From: Methylococcales bacterium
GTDB taxonomy: Bacteria; Pseudomonadota; Gammaproteobacteria; Methylococcales; Methylomonadaceae
DNA length: 47,039 bases
Assembly (NCBI GenBank): GCA_026399075.1
Contig: JAPLRR010000036.1
Coordinates: 1 to 47,039 of the forward strand
Direction of reading: 5' to 3'
Below are positions 1 to 7,109 of this stretch, piece by piece. A program made the translations under genes and the position numbers. The stretch's first letter is position 1; the number at the start of each line of letters is the position of its first letter. The notes under the pieces were generated by a model. The model ran no database searches. It saw nothing but the letters and a program-made list of their open reading frames with translations, and was not told the origin of the DNA.

Positions 1-55
1 TACCCAGGAATCTGTGTATTAATCCCCAAACCCGTAGCCCATTGAAGGCGGTTTA

Positions 56-140
56 GTCCAACAAGGTTTATCTGTCGCGATTTAGCTCATCGCTTTGATC
101 CGATTTGAGTGGCGCGACAGATAAACGCTATTCGTTAGGC
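56..140. other. Integron attC recombination site
   Basis: The site begins with GTCCAAC (56-62), which fits the R'' core RYYYAAC, and ends with GTTAGGC (134-140), which fits the R' core GTTRRRY. Between them lie two perfectly complementary 14-base arms, GTTTATCTGTCGCG (66-79) and CGCGACAGATAAAC (113-126), around a 33-base loop. Size (85 bp), core boxes and imperfect outer pairing match the folded single-strand attC substrate of integron integrases. No integrase gene is in the window. Bases 1-55 would be the tail of the preceding cassette and show no gene. Confidence 0.72.
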
Positions 141-418
141 CGGTCGGAATCAAGCCCTTTGCTCCGGTTGGGAGGGGTATCTGTTCCTCGGTGGCGAGGG
201 TTTCCGCCCGCTCCGGGTTTGGCTATTCGGCGGAGCCTTGCGCTTCCATCCTTCCCGGCGCCGCGCGGATTCCCGTCAGCGGCCCGGCGACTTTGGGTCG
301 GAGCCTAACAATGCAGAACTCCGCCCTAAAATAGAAGCGTTATGCCGCTCACAAGGTTTCGAGCCACCCATTCCTTGTAGTACAGGCTGTTCTGGGCATC
401 CGTGATTCGAATGAAGAA
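141..418. other. Gene-free stretch downstream of attC
   Basis: Bases 141-303 are clearly richer in G+C than the rest of the window and hold no convincing gene. The only open frame begins inside the attC stem. This may be a non-coding or decayed integron cassette. GCCTAAC at 303-309 resembles an R'' core, but no properly spaced partner arm or R' box follows. Bases 310-418 show nothing recognisable before the TPR gene. Confidence 0.35.
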
Positions 419-478
419 GTGAGTCCGTTGTGCGATGAGTCAATCTATCAATCGGGTTTTTTGGGGAACATACTGGGG

Positions 479-982
479 ATGTTAATGTTGAGAATCCATC
501 TTGAATCATTGTCTGTAGAGGAAATCAGACGGCAGGCACTTGCCGCTTGTGAGGAGGGGCGCGGCGAAGCCGCTCTACAATTGGTGCGTCGTGCGCTTGC
601 AATTGAGCCGAACGACTGGCAAACGCAGGAGCTGGCCGGCGTTGTGTTCGCGCAATTGGGAGATTCGGAGCAAGCCGCAAAGCATTGGGAGCGTGCGTCT
701 CAGTTCGCCGGCTCGCCGATCTTTACCGGCTTTCAGGCGGGGCGGGTGTGGATGCGACTTGGGCAGGACGAGGCGGCTAAGAGGTGTTGGTTATATCTGG
801 CGGACCTGGAGGAGGCTCACCCTTTACGTCTTTTCGCAACTGGGCTACAGGCATTAATGGCCAACGATTGGGTTGCCTGCCGTGAAAACCTTGAGAAAGG
901 CATCAGTGCCAACACAATAATGGAATCATTGAACAACGATATGCGCGGCCATCTCCGTGAACTCGACAAGCGTGGTTGGTAA
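479..982 (+). CDS. Small tetratricopeptide-repeat (TPR) protein
   Basis: A 167-residue soluble protein with no signal peptide or membrane segment. Helical-hairpin repeats of TPR type are visible: the segment with ALQLVRRALAIEPNDWQTQELAGVV, the following LGDSEQAAKHWERA, and WMRLGQDEAAKRCWLYLADLE. TPR domains are protein-interaction scaffolds, and the partner is unknown. The frame is open back to a GTG at 419, but the ATG pair at 479/485 fits the first helix better. It lies next to an attC site, so it may be integron-cassette cargo, though no second attC bounds it. A specific function cannot be assigned. Confidence 0.6.
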   Translation: MLMLRIHLESLSVEEIRRQALAACEEGRGEAALQLVRRALAIEPNDWQTQELAGVVFAQLGDSEQAAKHWERASQFAGSPIFTGFQAGRVWMRLGQDEAAKRCWLYLADLEEAHPLRLFATGLQALMANDWVACRENLEKGISANTIMESLNNDMRGHLRELDKRGW

Positions 983-1206
983 ACTCGCGAACAATCGGTG
1001 TGTGTCTCGCGAAGGAGGCTGTGATCGCCAATGTGCCCACTCAGCGGACCGCCGATGCGCTGGCGGGCTTTGGCCCTTTGCTGGCTAAGCTGGGCGAAAT
1101 GGGCGGCATGATGATTATGCACAATGACATCAGTGCTCCGGTATACCTTGCCCAGCGGCGTTGGGTTGCGGCTCTATCGCAACCCAACAAACATCAAAGC
1201 CCGTAA
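976..1206 (+). CDS. Hypothetical short ORF, doubtful
   Basis: A 76-codon frame that would start at a TTG overlapping the end of the TPR gene. An internal GTG at 1021 is another possible start. The middle (AKLGEMGGMMIMHND) is not low-complexity, but no family is recognised. The last residues are encoded by a palindromic repeat (1160-1188). It could be the remnant of a longer gene that now reads into the repeat, or it may not be a gene at all. Confidence 0.2.
   Translation: MVNSRTIGVCLAKEAVIANVPTQRTADALAGFGPLLAKLGEMGGMMIMHNDISAPVYLAQRRWVAALSQPNKHQSP
1160..1188. repeat. Palindromic repeat with GTTGGGTTGCG arms
   Basis: Perfect 11-bp arms GTTGGGTTGCG (1160-1170) and CGCAACCCAAC (1178-1188) enclose a 7-base loop with no T-tract, so this is not an intrinsic terminator. 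Just downstream, 1199-1225 resembles the left edge of the repeat at 2331 (CCCGTAAGGTGTAT, then GCTGTAGA). Confidence 0.7.
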
Positions 1207-1325
1207 GGTGTATAGCTGTAGAATGCAGTAAGCGATAAAAACCACATCAATTGCGAACCAATGCAATTACTTCCTCACCGCATCATACAGGGCTGTCATT
1301 CCTATATGAATCTTTGGATTTGTCA

Positions 1326-1784
1326 GTGATAAAAAACCACAAGATTTTTATATATTTATTGTTCTCGCTATTGTCATCATGTAGCGGTGAATTTGTTGGA
1401 ACCAATTACGTTGAAGTCTCAATACTTGGAGATGCGCCTAAAGAAATGCGCTTAAACCTTGCCGGTGATATTATTAAATATGCAAAAAACTGTGGGCTAC
1501 ACCAAGCAATAAAAGATCATTTTGTTGGAATTTCAGACGAGCAAATTCATGAGCTTGAATTCTATGTCGGCGATTCTTTGGAATCCAATCCAAGTCCGGT
1601 AATTGGTGTGCAGATAACTTATACCTTAGATCAAAGTAAATTTTTATACAAAATAGACGCAAATAAATCAGCCGAGATTGTGATATTTGTTGGTGGTATT
1701 ATCCATAATTTGGTTGTGAATGGATTAAACTCAACAAGCCAGCCTGTAGGGTGTATAAGCCATGTAGGTCAGGTTAGGCGTTAG
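1326..1784 (+). CDS. Putative small lipoprotein
   Basis: With the GTG at 1326 as start the product is 152 residues and opens with a signal peptide. Charged residues (KNHK) precede the hydrophobic stretch IFIYLLFSLL, then the lipobox LSSC, which predicts lipidation and membrane anchoring of the mature protein at that Cys. The remainder is soluble and mixed alpha/beta in character, with no recognised domain. The frame is open further upstream to 1251, but that extension lacks signal features. The last residues and stop codon fall inside a palindromic repeat (1764-1861), so the original C-terminus may have been replaced. The gene is A+T-rich. Function is unknown. Confidence 0.5.
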   Translation: MIKNHKIFIYLLFSLLSSCSGEFVGTNYVEVSILGDAPKEMRLNLAGDIIKYAKNCGLHQAIKDHFVGISDEQIHELEFYVGDSLESNPSPVIGVQITYTLDQSKFLYKIDANKSAEIVIFVGGIIHNLVVNGLNSTSQPVGCISHVGQVRR

Positions 1785-1861
1785 CCGTAACCCGACATTC
1801 ACGGGCTTCGATGTGTCGGGTTACGTTATTTCGCTACGCTCAATAAGCTAACACGACCTAC
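1764..1861. repeat. Nested palindromic repeat (GTAACCCGACA type)
   Basis: Outer arms GTAGGTC (1764-1770) and GACCTAC (1855-1861) enclose perfect 11-bp inner arms GTAACCCGACA and TGTCGGGTTAC (about 1787-1824). The element contains the end of the preceding lipoprotein frame. It has no T-tract and looks like a dispersed REP-type element. Confidence 0.7.
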
Positions 1862-1892
1862 GCAACTGGAACTTAAAAACAGAAGGTTATGA

Positions 1893-2267
1893 ATGTTAAA
1901 TCGTTCTTTCGCTGTTGCCATTTCGGGCTATCAAAGATATATCTCACCCTATAAAGGTTTTTGCTGTGCACACAGGGTAAAGCATGGTGGAATGTCCTGT
2001 TCAGAGTATGTGAAGCAAACGCTGTTACATCATGGGGTATGGCGAGCTATCCCTGTAATCAAGCAACGTTTTAAAGAATGTAAAATAGCGGCGACGGAAC
2101 TTAACGCCCAGCGACATAGCCGCAATGGCGATCAAAACAGAGGCAGACGGCAAGAAAGAACTAGCATTTTGGAATACTGTGATTGCTGTGATCTTATTGA
2201 TTTAATTCCATCACAAGGTTGCAGTTCATTAGGCGGGGCAGATGCGTGCTCTTGCACTCCTTGGTAA
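1893..2267 (+). CDS. YidD-like membrane protein insertion factor, variant
   Basis: A 124-residue protein whose first 65 residues match the YidD pattern: a short N-terminal amphipathic segment, then GYQRYISPYKGFCCAHRV, SCSEYV, HHGVWRAIP and a basic region ending in a Cys. YidD proteins sit at the inner membrane and assist YidC/Sec insertion of membrane proteins. This copy is not in the usual rpmH-rnpA-yidD-yidC cluster. It also has a C-terminal tail of about 55 residues with clustered cysteines (EYCDCCD, SQGC, ACSC), longer than the usual 70-90-residue form. It is probably an accessory paralogue. The family call is fairly secure; its role here is not. Confidence 0.7.
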   Translation: MLNRSFAVAISGYQRYISPYKGFCCAHRVKHGGMSCSEYVKQTLLHHGVWRAIPVIKQRFKECKIAATELNAQRHSRNGDQNRGRRQERTSILEYCDCCDLIDLIPSQGCSSLGGADACSCTPW

Positions 2268-2330
2268 CACGCTTGCTGGTGCTAGGTGCATTTTTATTTC
2301 GTTCCTAAACACTGCTTCACTGCCATTAAA

Positions 2331-2441
2331 CCCGTAAGGTGTATGGCTGTAGAGTGGGTTCGCCGATAGGCAATCCAACTTTTAGAGCGTTGGTGCTGCA
2401 TTGGGCTTGGCGCTTTGCCTATCGGCGAATCCGCCCTACGG
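2331..2441. repeat. Palindromic repeat with 15-bp perfect arms
   Basis: Perfect arms TTCGCCGATAGGCAA (2359-2373) and TTGCCTATCGGCGAA (2415-2429) are flanked by weaker outer pairing (CCCGTAAGG at 2331 with CCCTACGGG at 2433). The left edge resembles the sequence after the repeat at 1160, so the two probably belong to one family. Confidence 0.75.
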
Positions 2442-3070
2442 GCTAAGAAGCTCCCTGTCCTCTTCAATACGGCATCCAGACAGCCCAATAAAAACCGTTC
2501 CATGATCTCTCCAACCCTGCCAAATAACGCTCAATACCCGTATTTTGCTGCGATAGGGGGTAGTAAACAACGCCTATAGGTCGGCAAACCCAGTCATACG
2601 GAGGGGCTTTGATTGCGATGTCCGATACATACCGTGCCATTGCCCCAATTTTTGGTCAGGTTTTTAATACCCGACAGTTCATATTTCCTCTGTGCCCACC
2701 ACTGAAATACTGGGAGATTCCCGCTGGTAAGTATACTTAATGCCTAACACATCGTTCCAGCGCACACACGCGACGAATCCACTCCGGCTTAATCTTAAAA
2801 TGAAAACCTGAGCATTCGAAGTATAAGTACAACGGTGCTTTAGGGTTTAGACCTACGCTCAAGCCGATTAAGCGCGTTTCCTTGTATTTATCCCAATTTG
2901 AACTAAACTCTTAAGTGTTTGAACGCTGATTTTGTTATAAGCGTCGCTAACCCGAATTATTGCCTTTCATTTTCTGGAAACTATGCCTTAATGCTTCAAT
3001 GTTGTGGGTGTAGGCCTGTTGATGATCATTTGTTACGCGCAACATTATCGGCTACGCTAAGGATTAATTT
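2442..3070. other. Gene-poor stretch with possible decayed coding sequence
   Basis: No intact gene is supported. On the minus strand a 58-codon frame (2464-2640) reads WVCRPIGVVYYPLSQQNTGI and ends NGFYWAVWMPY. Further right another minus-strand frame (about 2945-3010) reads THNIEALRHSFQKMKGNNS. Frames shift between these pieces. This is what a decayed gene, perhaps a transposase, would look like, but I cannot identify the family. A ribosome-binding site for the next gene (AAGGA, 3059-3063) closes the stretch. Confidence 0.3.
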
Positions 3071-5569
3071 ATGAAGAGTAAAAATTTTCAACTCAATTTG
3101 CCACGTTTTATGGATCGGTTAAAAATAATGAATGACAATATTTTAGAACACATCAGCAAGGAAACATTACGTTTGATTAGTTTGCTGTCCAATACATTTA
3201 AAGAAGTGCTGGAAATTCAGAACCTATTAAATGCAAATGCAGCGCAACAGGAAAAAACGATTGGCGTTGAGGAGGTTAAAAAATGGATGGGGCATCTTGA
3301 AAATGAACGGCAAAAGTTAGAAAAAATGGAAGTGGTTTTGGCCGTTATTGGCACAATGAAAGCGGGTAAATCTACGACCATTAACGCAATCGTAGGGATG
3401 GAGATTTTGCCAAATCGTGAAACCGCGATGACGACGTTACCGACCTTAATTCGCAATGTACACGGTCAACAGCAACCGATTTTAAAAATTCGTAAAATTG
3501 CGCCACTACAAAAATTAAGTGTCGAAATTGCTAATAAGTTGAAAACACTAAGTGAATCTGAAATAAAACAAATTGATTTGCATGGTATTGAAGATGGTAA
3601 AAGCTTAATTGAAGGCCTGCGGCATAATGGAGTTTATCATTTTAAAACCGAATATGAAGGGCAAGAGGGGATTTTTGAATTTTTAAAACATCTCAATGAC
3701 ATCATGCGTTTGGCAAAAGACAAAATCATTGATATTGCGCCACCGTATGGCGAATATGAACAACTGGACGATTTGCCCGTGCTTGAAGTGGAGTTTTGCC
3801 ATTTAAATGGAATGGAAAATAAGGCGCATGGCAGTTTAGCGATTTTGGATACACCAGGCCCAAATGAATTTGGCCAAAGTGAAACCTTGCGACGTGTTTT
3901 TAAAACCCAGCTTGAAAAAGCTTCGGCTATTTTGTTAGTGATTGATTTTACGCAAATGAATACCGAATCAGAAAATAATGTGCGCTTGCAATTAGCTGAA
4001 ATCAAAGAACAACTTTCAAAAGACAGTCTTCATGTCATTGTCAATAAATTTGATAATGCCGATGCAAACTGTATGACTAAAGATTGGTTACTAACTTTTG
4101 TGGCTGAAATGGTGGAAATTGAAACTTCACGGGTTTTTCCTATATCTGCAAAAACAGCCCTTTTAGCAAACCGTGCAAGAAGACATTTAGAACACAACAA
4201 CCAATTACCCGACTATGTAAAAGAGCCTTGGGTTGTTGATTTTGCTAATAAAGCTTTGGGGACACTCTGGAAAAAGCAAATTAATAAAATGGATAAAGAG
4301 GATTTTCAAGAGTGTATTGATTCTCTTTGGGAAGACAGTTTTTTTAAAGAACCAATTGAAAAAGTTATTGAAAAATCGCATGCAACGGCAGCTAGTAAAA
4401 GCTTAGATTCCGCTATTTACAAACTAGATTATTACAATACTGAGTGTTTAAATATGCTGAGTATTCGATCTAATACGATGATAAGTGATATTGAGGATGT
4501 TAAACAGATGATGCAAGGATTGCAATTTGATATTTCTCGTTGCCAAGTTGTAAAACTGGAAATTGATAAAAGAGTAAAACAAACTCTTACCGATTTAGAA
4601 AATGAAATGGCAAGTGTAATGGAAGTGCAATGGCAATCCATTAATGACATCATTAGCAAATTTTTTAAGGACGGAAAAAAAATGGAAAATAAGCTTCAAG
4701 AACAACAATTTCAATTAAAATTAAAAAAACGCAATGAAAATCATACTATTAGAAGATTTCTTAGAAACTTTGTTGACGGAGGCGACAAATACGAACGAAA
4801 AGAAATTAAAGAAAAAATCAGTCAACGTTTTGATCCTGCTTCACCCGAGATAGTTTGCGGTAGTGCTTCTGCTGCCAATACATTAACAACTGAAATAACC
4901 ACCGATATTGTCAGCATATTTGAAAATGCTGATTACCAACTTAAATTAGTTACAAATGATTTAATTAAGTCAACGGGTATGGTTATTTCAGAACAAATAA
5001 ATAGTGCTGTTGAAGATACATTAACAAGAGCAAAAGAAAAATTAAAGGATAAAGGCATAGAAACTAATTTTTCATCTCCAAGTATTACGCTATCAATTGA
5101 AAATGTAAATACCTCTGCTTTATTTTCAGTGGGTTATCAGGAAAAAACTGAAACAAAAACTGCGAAAAGATACAAAGATAGCTTATGGGGGAGCATTTGT
5201 CGGAATTTAGGTACTAGTGAGTGGGGAAGAGAAAGTTATCTTTACAATGATACAACTTATAAAGTAGATATAGCAAAGATCAAAACAAAAATTATCGAAC
5301 AGTTAGAGTCCCAAAGAATTTATCTTTCTAATCAAACTGAAAGTTATTTAACTCAAGCATTTCAGCCTAAAATCAATGAGCATTTAAAGAATCTCGAAGA
5401 ATATCTTGAGCGTTATCTTGGTGTGTTAGCAGATGGCATGAAATCAAGTGAGTTAGATCAACATGCTAAATTAAAACTGAAACAACATCTTGAAATATTA
5501 TCAAAAGAACAAAAAATAATGAAACAGGATATAAATGTTGTAAAAGCAACTTCTTTAAATGGGGCTTAG
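3071..5569 (+). CDS. CrfC (YjdA)-like dynamin-family GTPase
   Basis: An 832-residue protein with a complete dynamin-type GTPase core: G1 GTMKAGKS (residues 94-101), the switch threonines in AMTTLPTLI (about 118-126), G3 DTPG (260-263) and G4 NKFD (325-328). The G-domain region closely follows E. coli CrfC/YjdA as I remember it (VLAVIGTMKAGKSTTINAIVG, then DTPGPNE). A long helical region with coiled-coil character follows, as expected for the dynamin stalk. The N-terminus carries QLNLP (7-11), resembling a sliding-clamp-binding motif. In E. coli, CrfC binds the beta clamp and affects nascent-strand colocalisation. The start has a good ribosome-binding site (AAGGA, 7 bases upstream). It is the first gene of an A+T-rich operon, two bases before the next gene. 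An anti-phage role is possible but inferred. Confidence 0.85.
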   Translation: MKSKNFQLNLPRFMDRLKIMNDNILEHISKETLRLISLLSNTFKEVLEIQNLLNANAAQQEKTIGVEEVKKWMGHLENERQKLEKMEVVLAVIGTMKAGKSTTINAIVGMEILPNRETAMTTLPTLIRNVHGQQQPILKIRKIAPLQKLSVEIANKLKTLSESEIKQIDLHGIEDGKSLIEGLRHNGVYHFKTEYEGQEGIFEFLKHLNDIMRLAKDKIIDIAPPYGEYEQLDDLPVLEVEFCHLNGMENKAHGSLAILDTPGPNEFGQSETLRRVFKTQLEKASAILLVIDFTQMNTESENNVRLQLAEIKEQLSKDSLHVIVNKFDNADANCMTKDWLLTFVAEMVEIETSRVFPISAKTALLANRARRHLEHNNQLPDYVKEPWVVDFANKALGTLWKKQINKMDKEDFQECIDSLWEDSFFKEPIEKVIEKSHATAASKSLDSAIYKLDYYNTECLNMLSIRSNTMISDIEDVKQMMQGLQFDISRCQVVKLEIDKRVKQTLTDLENEMASVMEVQWQSINDIISKFFKDGKKMENKLQEQQFQLKLKKRNENHTIRRFLRNFVDGGDKYERKEIKEKISQRFDPASPEIVCGSASAANTLTTEITTDIVSIFENADYQLKLVTNDLIKSTGMVISEQINSAVEDTLTRAKEKLKDKGIETNFSSPSITLSIENVNTSALFSVGYQEKTETKTAKRYKDSLWGSICRNLGTSEWGRESYLYNDTTYKVDIAKIKTKIIEQLESQRIYLSNQTESYLTQAFQPKINEHLKNLEEYLERYLGVLADGMKSSELDQHAKLKLKQHLEILSKEQKIMKQDINVVKATSLNGA

Positions 5570-5571
5570 TC

Positions 5572-6186
5572 ATGGCTTACAACAACTATACATTAGACAA
5601 AATGAAAGATAAGCTGGCGATTACAGACCTTACGCAAGCTTTTCTACCTACTGCATTAACTGCTTTTGTCCCCAGCAATAATTTATTGGAAAATTTAGCG
5701 GATGCAATAGGGATTGGCTTACTCAGCGAAAAATCAAAGTCAGAACATATTATTGTTCCTGTATTAAAAGAACTCCGGCATAAAAATCCCCAGCGTTTTA
5801 GCTATTTTTCAGGGTATCTATTTAACATTGACTCAAAGTTGAATTTAAATGGCTACTGTGATTTTATTCTATCCGCCGTGCCAAATTCGCTAACAATTGA
5901 TGCGCCTATTTTTTGCCTCGTCGAAGCCAAAAAAGGCGAAATAGAAGAAGGATTTGGGCAATGTGGTGCTGAAATGTATGCGGCCCAATTATTTAACCAA
6001 CGCCACAATAATCCGCAAAAAGTCATTTATGGCTGTGTCACCAATGCGTTTACTTGGTGTTTTTTAAAGTTGGAGCAAAATGTACTGGCGATAGACCCTA
6101 ACTACATCCCTTTAACATTTGCAGAGCCGCACAAAGTATTAGCTGTTTTGCAATGGATATTAGACGAGTCTTTACAGGAAAAATAA
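5572..6186 (+). CDS. PD-(D/E)XK nuclease-like protein
   Basis: A 204-residue soluble protein with the core of a PD-(D/E)XK fold: an early helix with Glu58 (SEHIIVPVLKEL), Asp97 in GYCDFIL, then E118-A-K120 in FCLVEAKKG. A helix with Gln130 and Tyr136 (GQCGAEMYAAQ) follows, recalling the QxxxY motif of RecB-type nucleases. Such folds usually cut DNA, but some family members only bind it. The residues of the metal site appear intact. The stop codon overlaps the start of the next gene (TAATG). I do not recognise a named family. The assignment rests on motif order and context. Confidence 0.6.
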   Translation: MAYNNYTLDKMKDKLAITDLTQAFLPTALTAFVPSNNLLENLADAIGIGLLSEKSKSEHIIVPVLKELRHKNPQRFSYFSGYLFNIDSKLNLNGYCDFILSAVPNSLTIDAPIFCLVEAKKGEIEEGFGQCGAEMYAAQLFNQRHNNPQKVIYGCVTNAFTWCFLKLEQNVLAIDPNYIPLTFAEPHKVLAVLQWILDESLQEK

Positions 6187-7109
6187 TGGGCACTAAACCG
6201 ATTTCAACTGCGCTGATAAAAAATCACCCGCAATTAACCGAAAAAGCATTAATTGATTTTGTAAACAGCATTGAGGTGATTGATGACCATATCCGCGTCA
6301 GAGAAACCATCAATCAAAATTTCGGCAATCGTTTATGGAATGACTTAACCGGACAATCTCAGCTCAGACAACAAACTGTTGACCAGCATGTGAGCGGTTC
6401 ATTAAATACAATCGCCAATTGGCTAAAATTTTTGCAACATACTCAAATTGAAAGCGATTTAGCGAATACCCTTGTTGCCGAAAAAGTGGCAGAAACCCGC
6501 GCGGGCGTAATGCGTTTGAATGCAAAACACAATGAACTTACGAAACATGTAAATAGTTTACTTGCTGAATTTCAAGGCTTTGATAACAAGTTTACTCAAA
6601 AACTTGCACAAGTGGATCAAGGACGTTTAGCCACTCAACACTTAGAAGCCGTGTTTGATAAATGGCAAGCTGGTCGTTTAAACCAGTATCCAGTTATGAT
6701 TCTGCTCTATTTTGTATTTGATGAGCTTTACTGGGGTGATTTTGGTAACTACTGTCGAAAATGTGATTTAGAACAGGAAATTATCCGCTTAATTCAACAA
6801 GCTAAAGATAAAGCCGCGATTCAACTTAAAAACGATTTAAAAATAGATGAAACATCGGTTTGGGCTTGGCATGAGCAATTAGCCGATGAAATACAACAAT
6901 TAACCAGTGATCAACAACAAGTCTTAGCTTACTTAACCGATGATGCCACTGCCGACACAATGCCGATGCTGTGGGCGGTGAATCATTTATCAACCGGTAA
7001 AAATGAACTGGAAAGCTTTAAAAACGTGCCGATTGTGTTGAATGTCCATAATGCTGTTCAACGTTTTGCCAATGATTTTGAGGTGAGAAATGCACAGCAA
7101 CGCTTCTAA
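6186..7109 (+). CDS. RdcB/YjcZ-like protein (diguanylate cyclase regulator family)
   Basis: With the ATG at 6186, which overlaps the previous stop codon, the product is 307 residues. The opening (TALIKNHPQLTEKALIDFV, then IEVIDDHIRVRETI, NRLWNDLTGQSQLRQ) follows E. coli YjcZ, a protein encoded beside crfC/yjdA and named RdcB for its reported effect on diguanylate cyclase activity. The protein is helical and soluble, with no enzyme motif visible. Its pairing with a CrfC-like GTPase is conserved between this window and E. coli, supporting a joint function. Its last 20 bases overlap the patatin gene. The family call rests on remembered similarity. Confidence 0.7.
   Translation: MGTKPISTALIKNHPQLTEKALIDFVNSIEVIDDHIRVRETINQNFGNRLWNDLTGQSQLRQQTVDQHVSGSLNTIANWLKFLQHTQIESDLANTLVAEKVAETRAGVMRLNAKHNELTKHVNSLLAEFQGFDNKFTQKLAQVDQGRLATQHLEAVFDKWQAGRLNQYPVMILLYFVFDELYWGDFGNYCRKCDLEQEIIRLIQQAKDKAAIQLKNDLKIDETSVWAWHEQLADEIQQLTSDQQQVLAYLTDDATADTMPMLWAVNHLSTGKNELESFKNVPIVLNVHNAVQRFANDFEVRNAQQRF

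Noticed and set aside
105..308. 67-codon open frame after the attC site
   Set aside because: It would begin inside the attC stem, has no ribosome-binding site and codes for an Arg/Pro/Ser-rich sequence typical of chance frames in G+C-rich DNA.
303..345. Second attC site (GCCTAAC ... GTTATGC)
   Set aside because: Only 43 bases, no inner complementary arms, and GTTATGC does not fit the R' consensus GTTRRRY.
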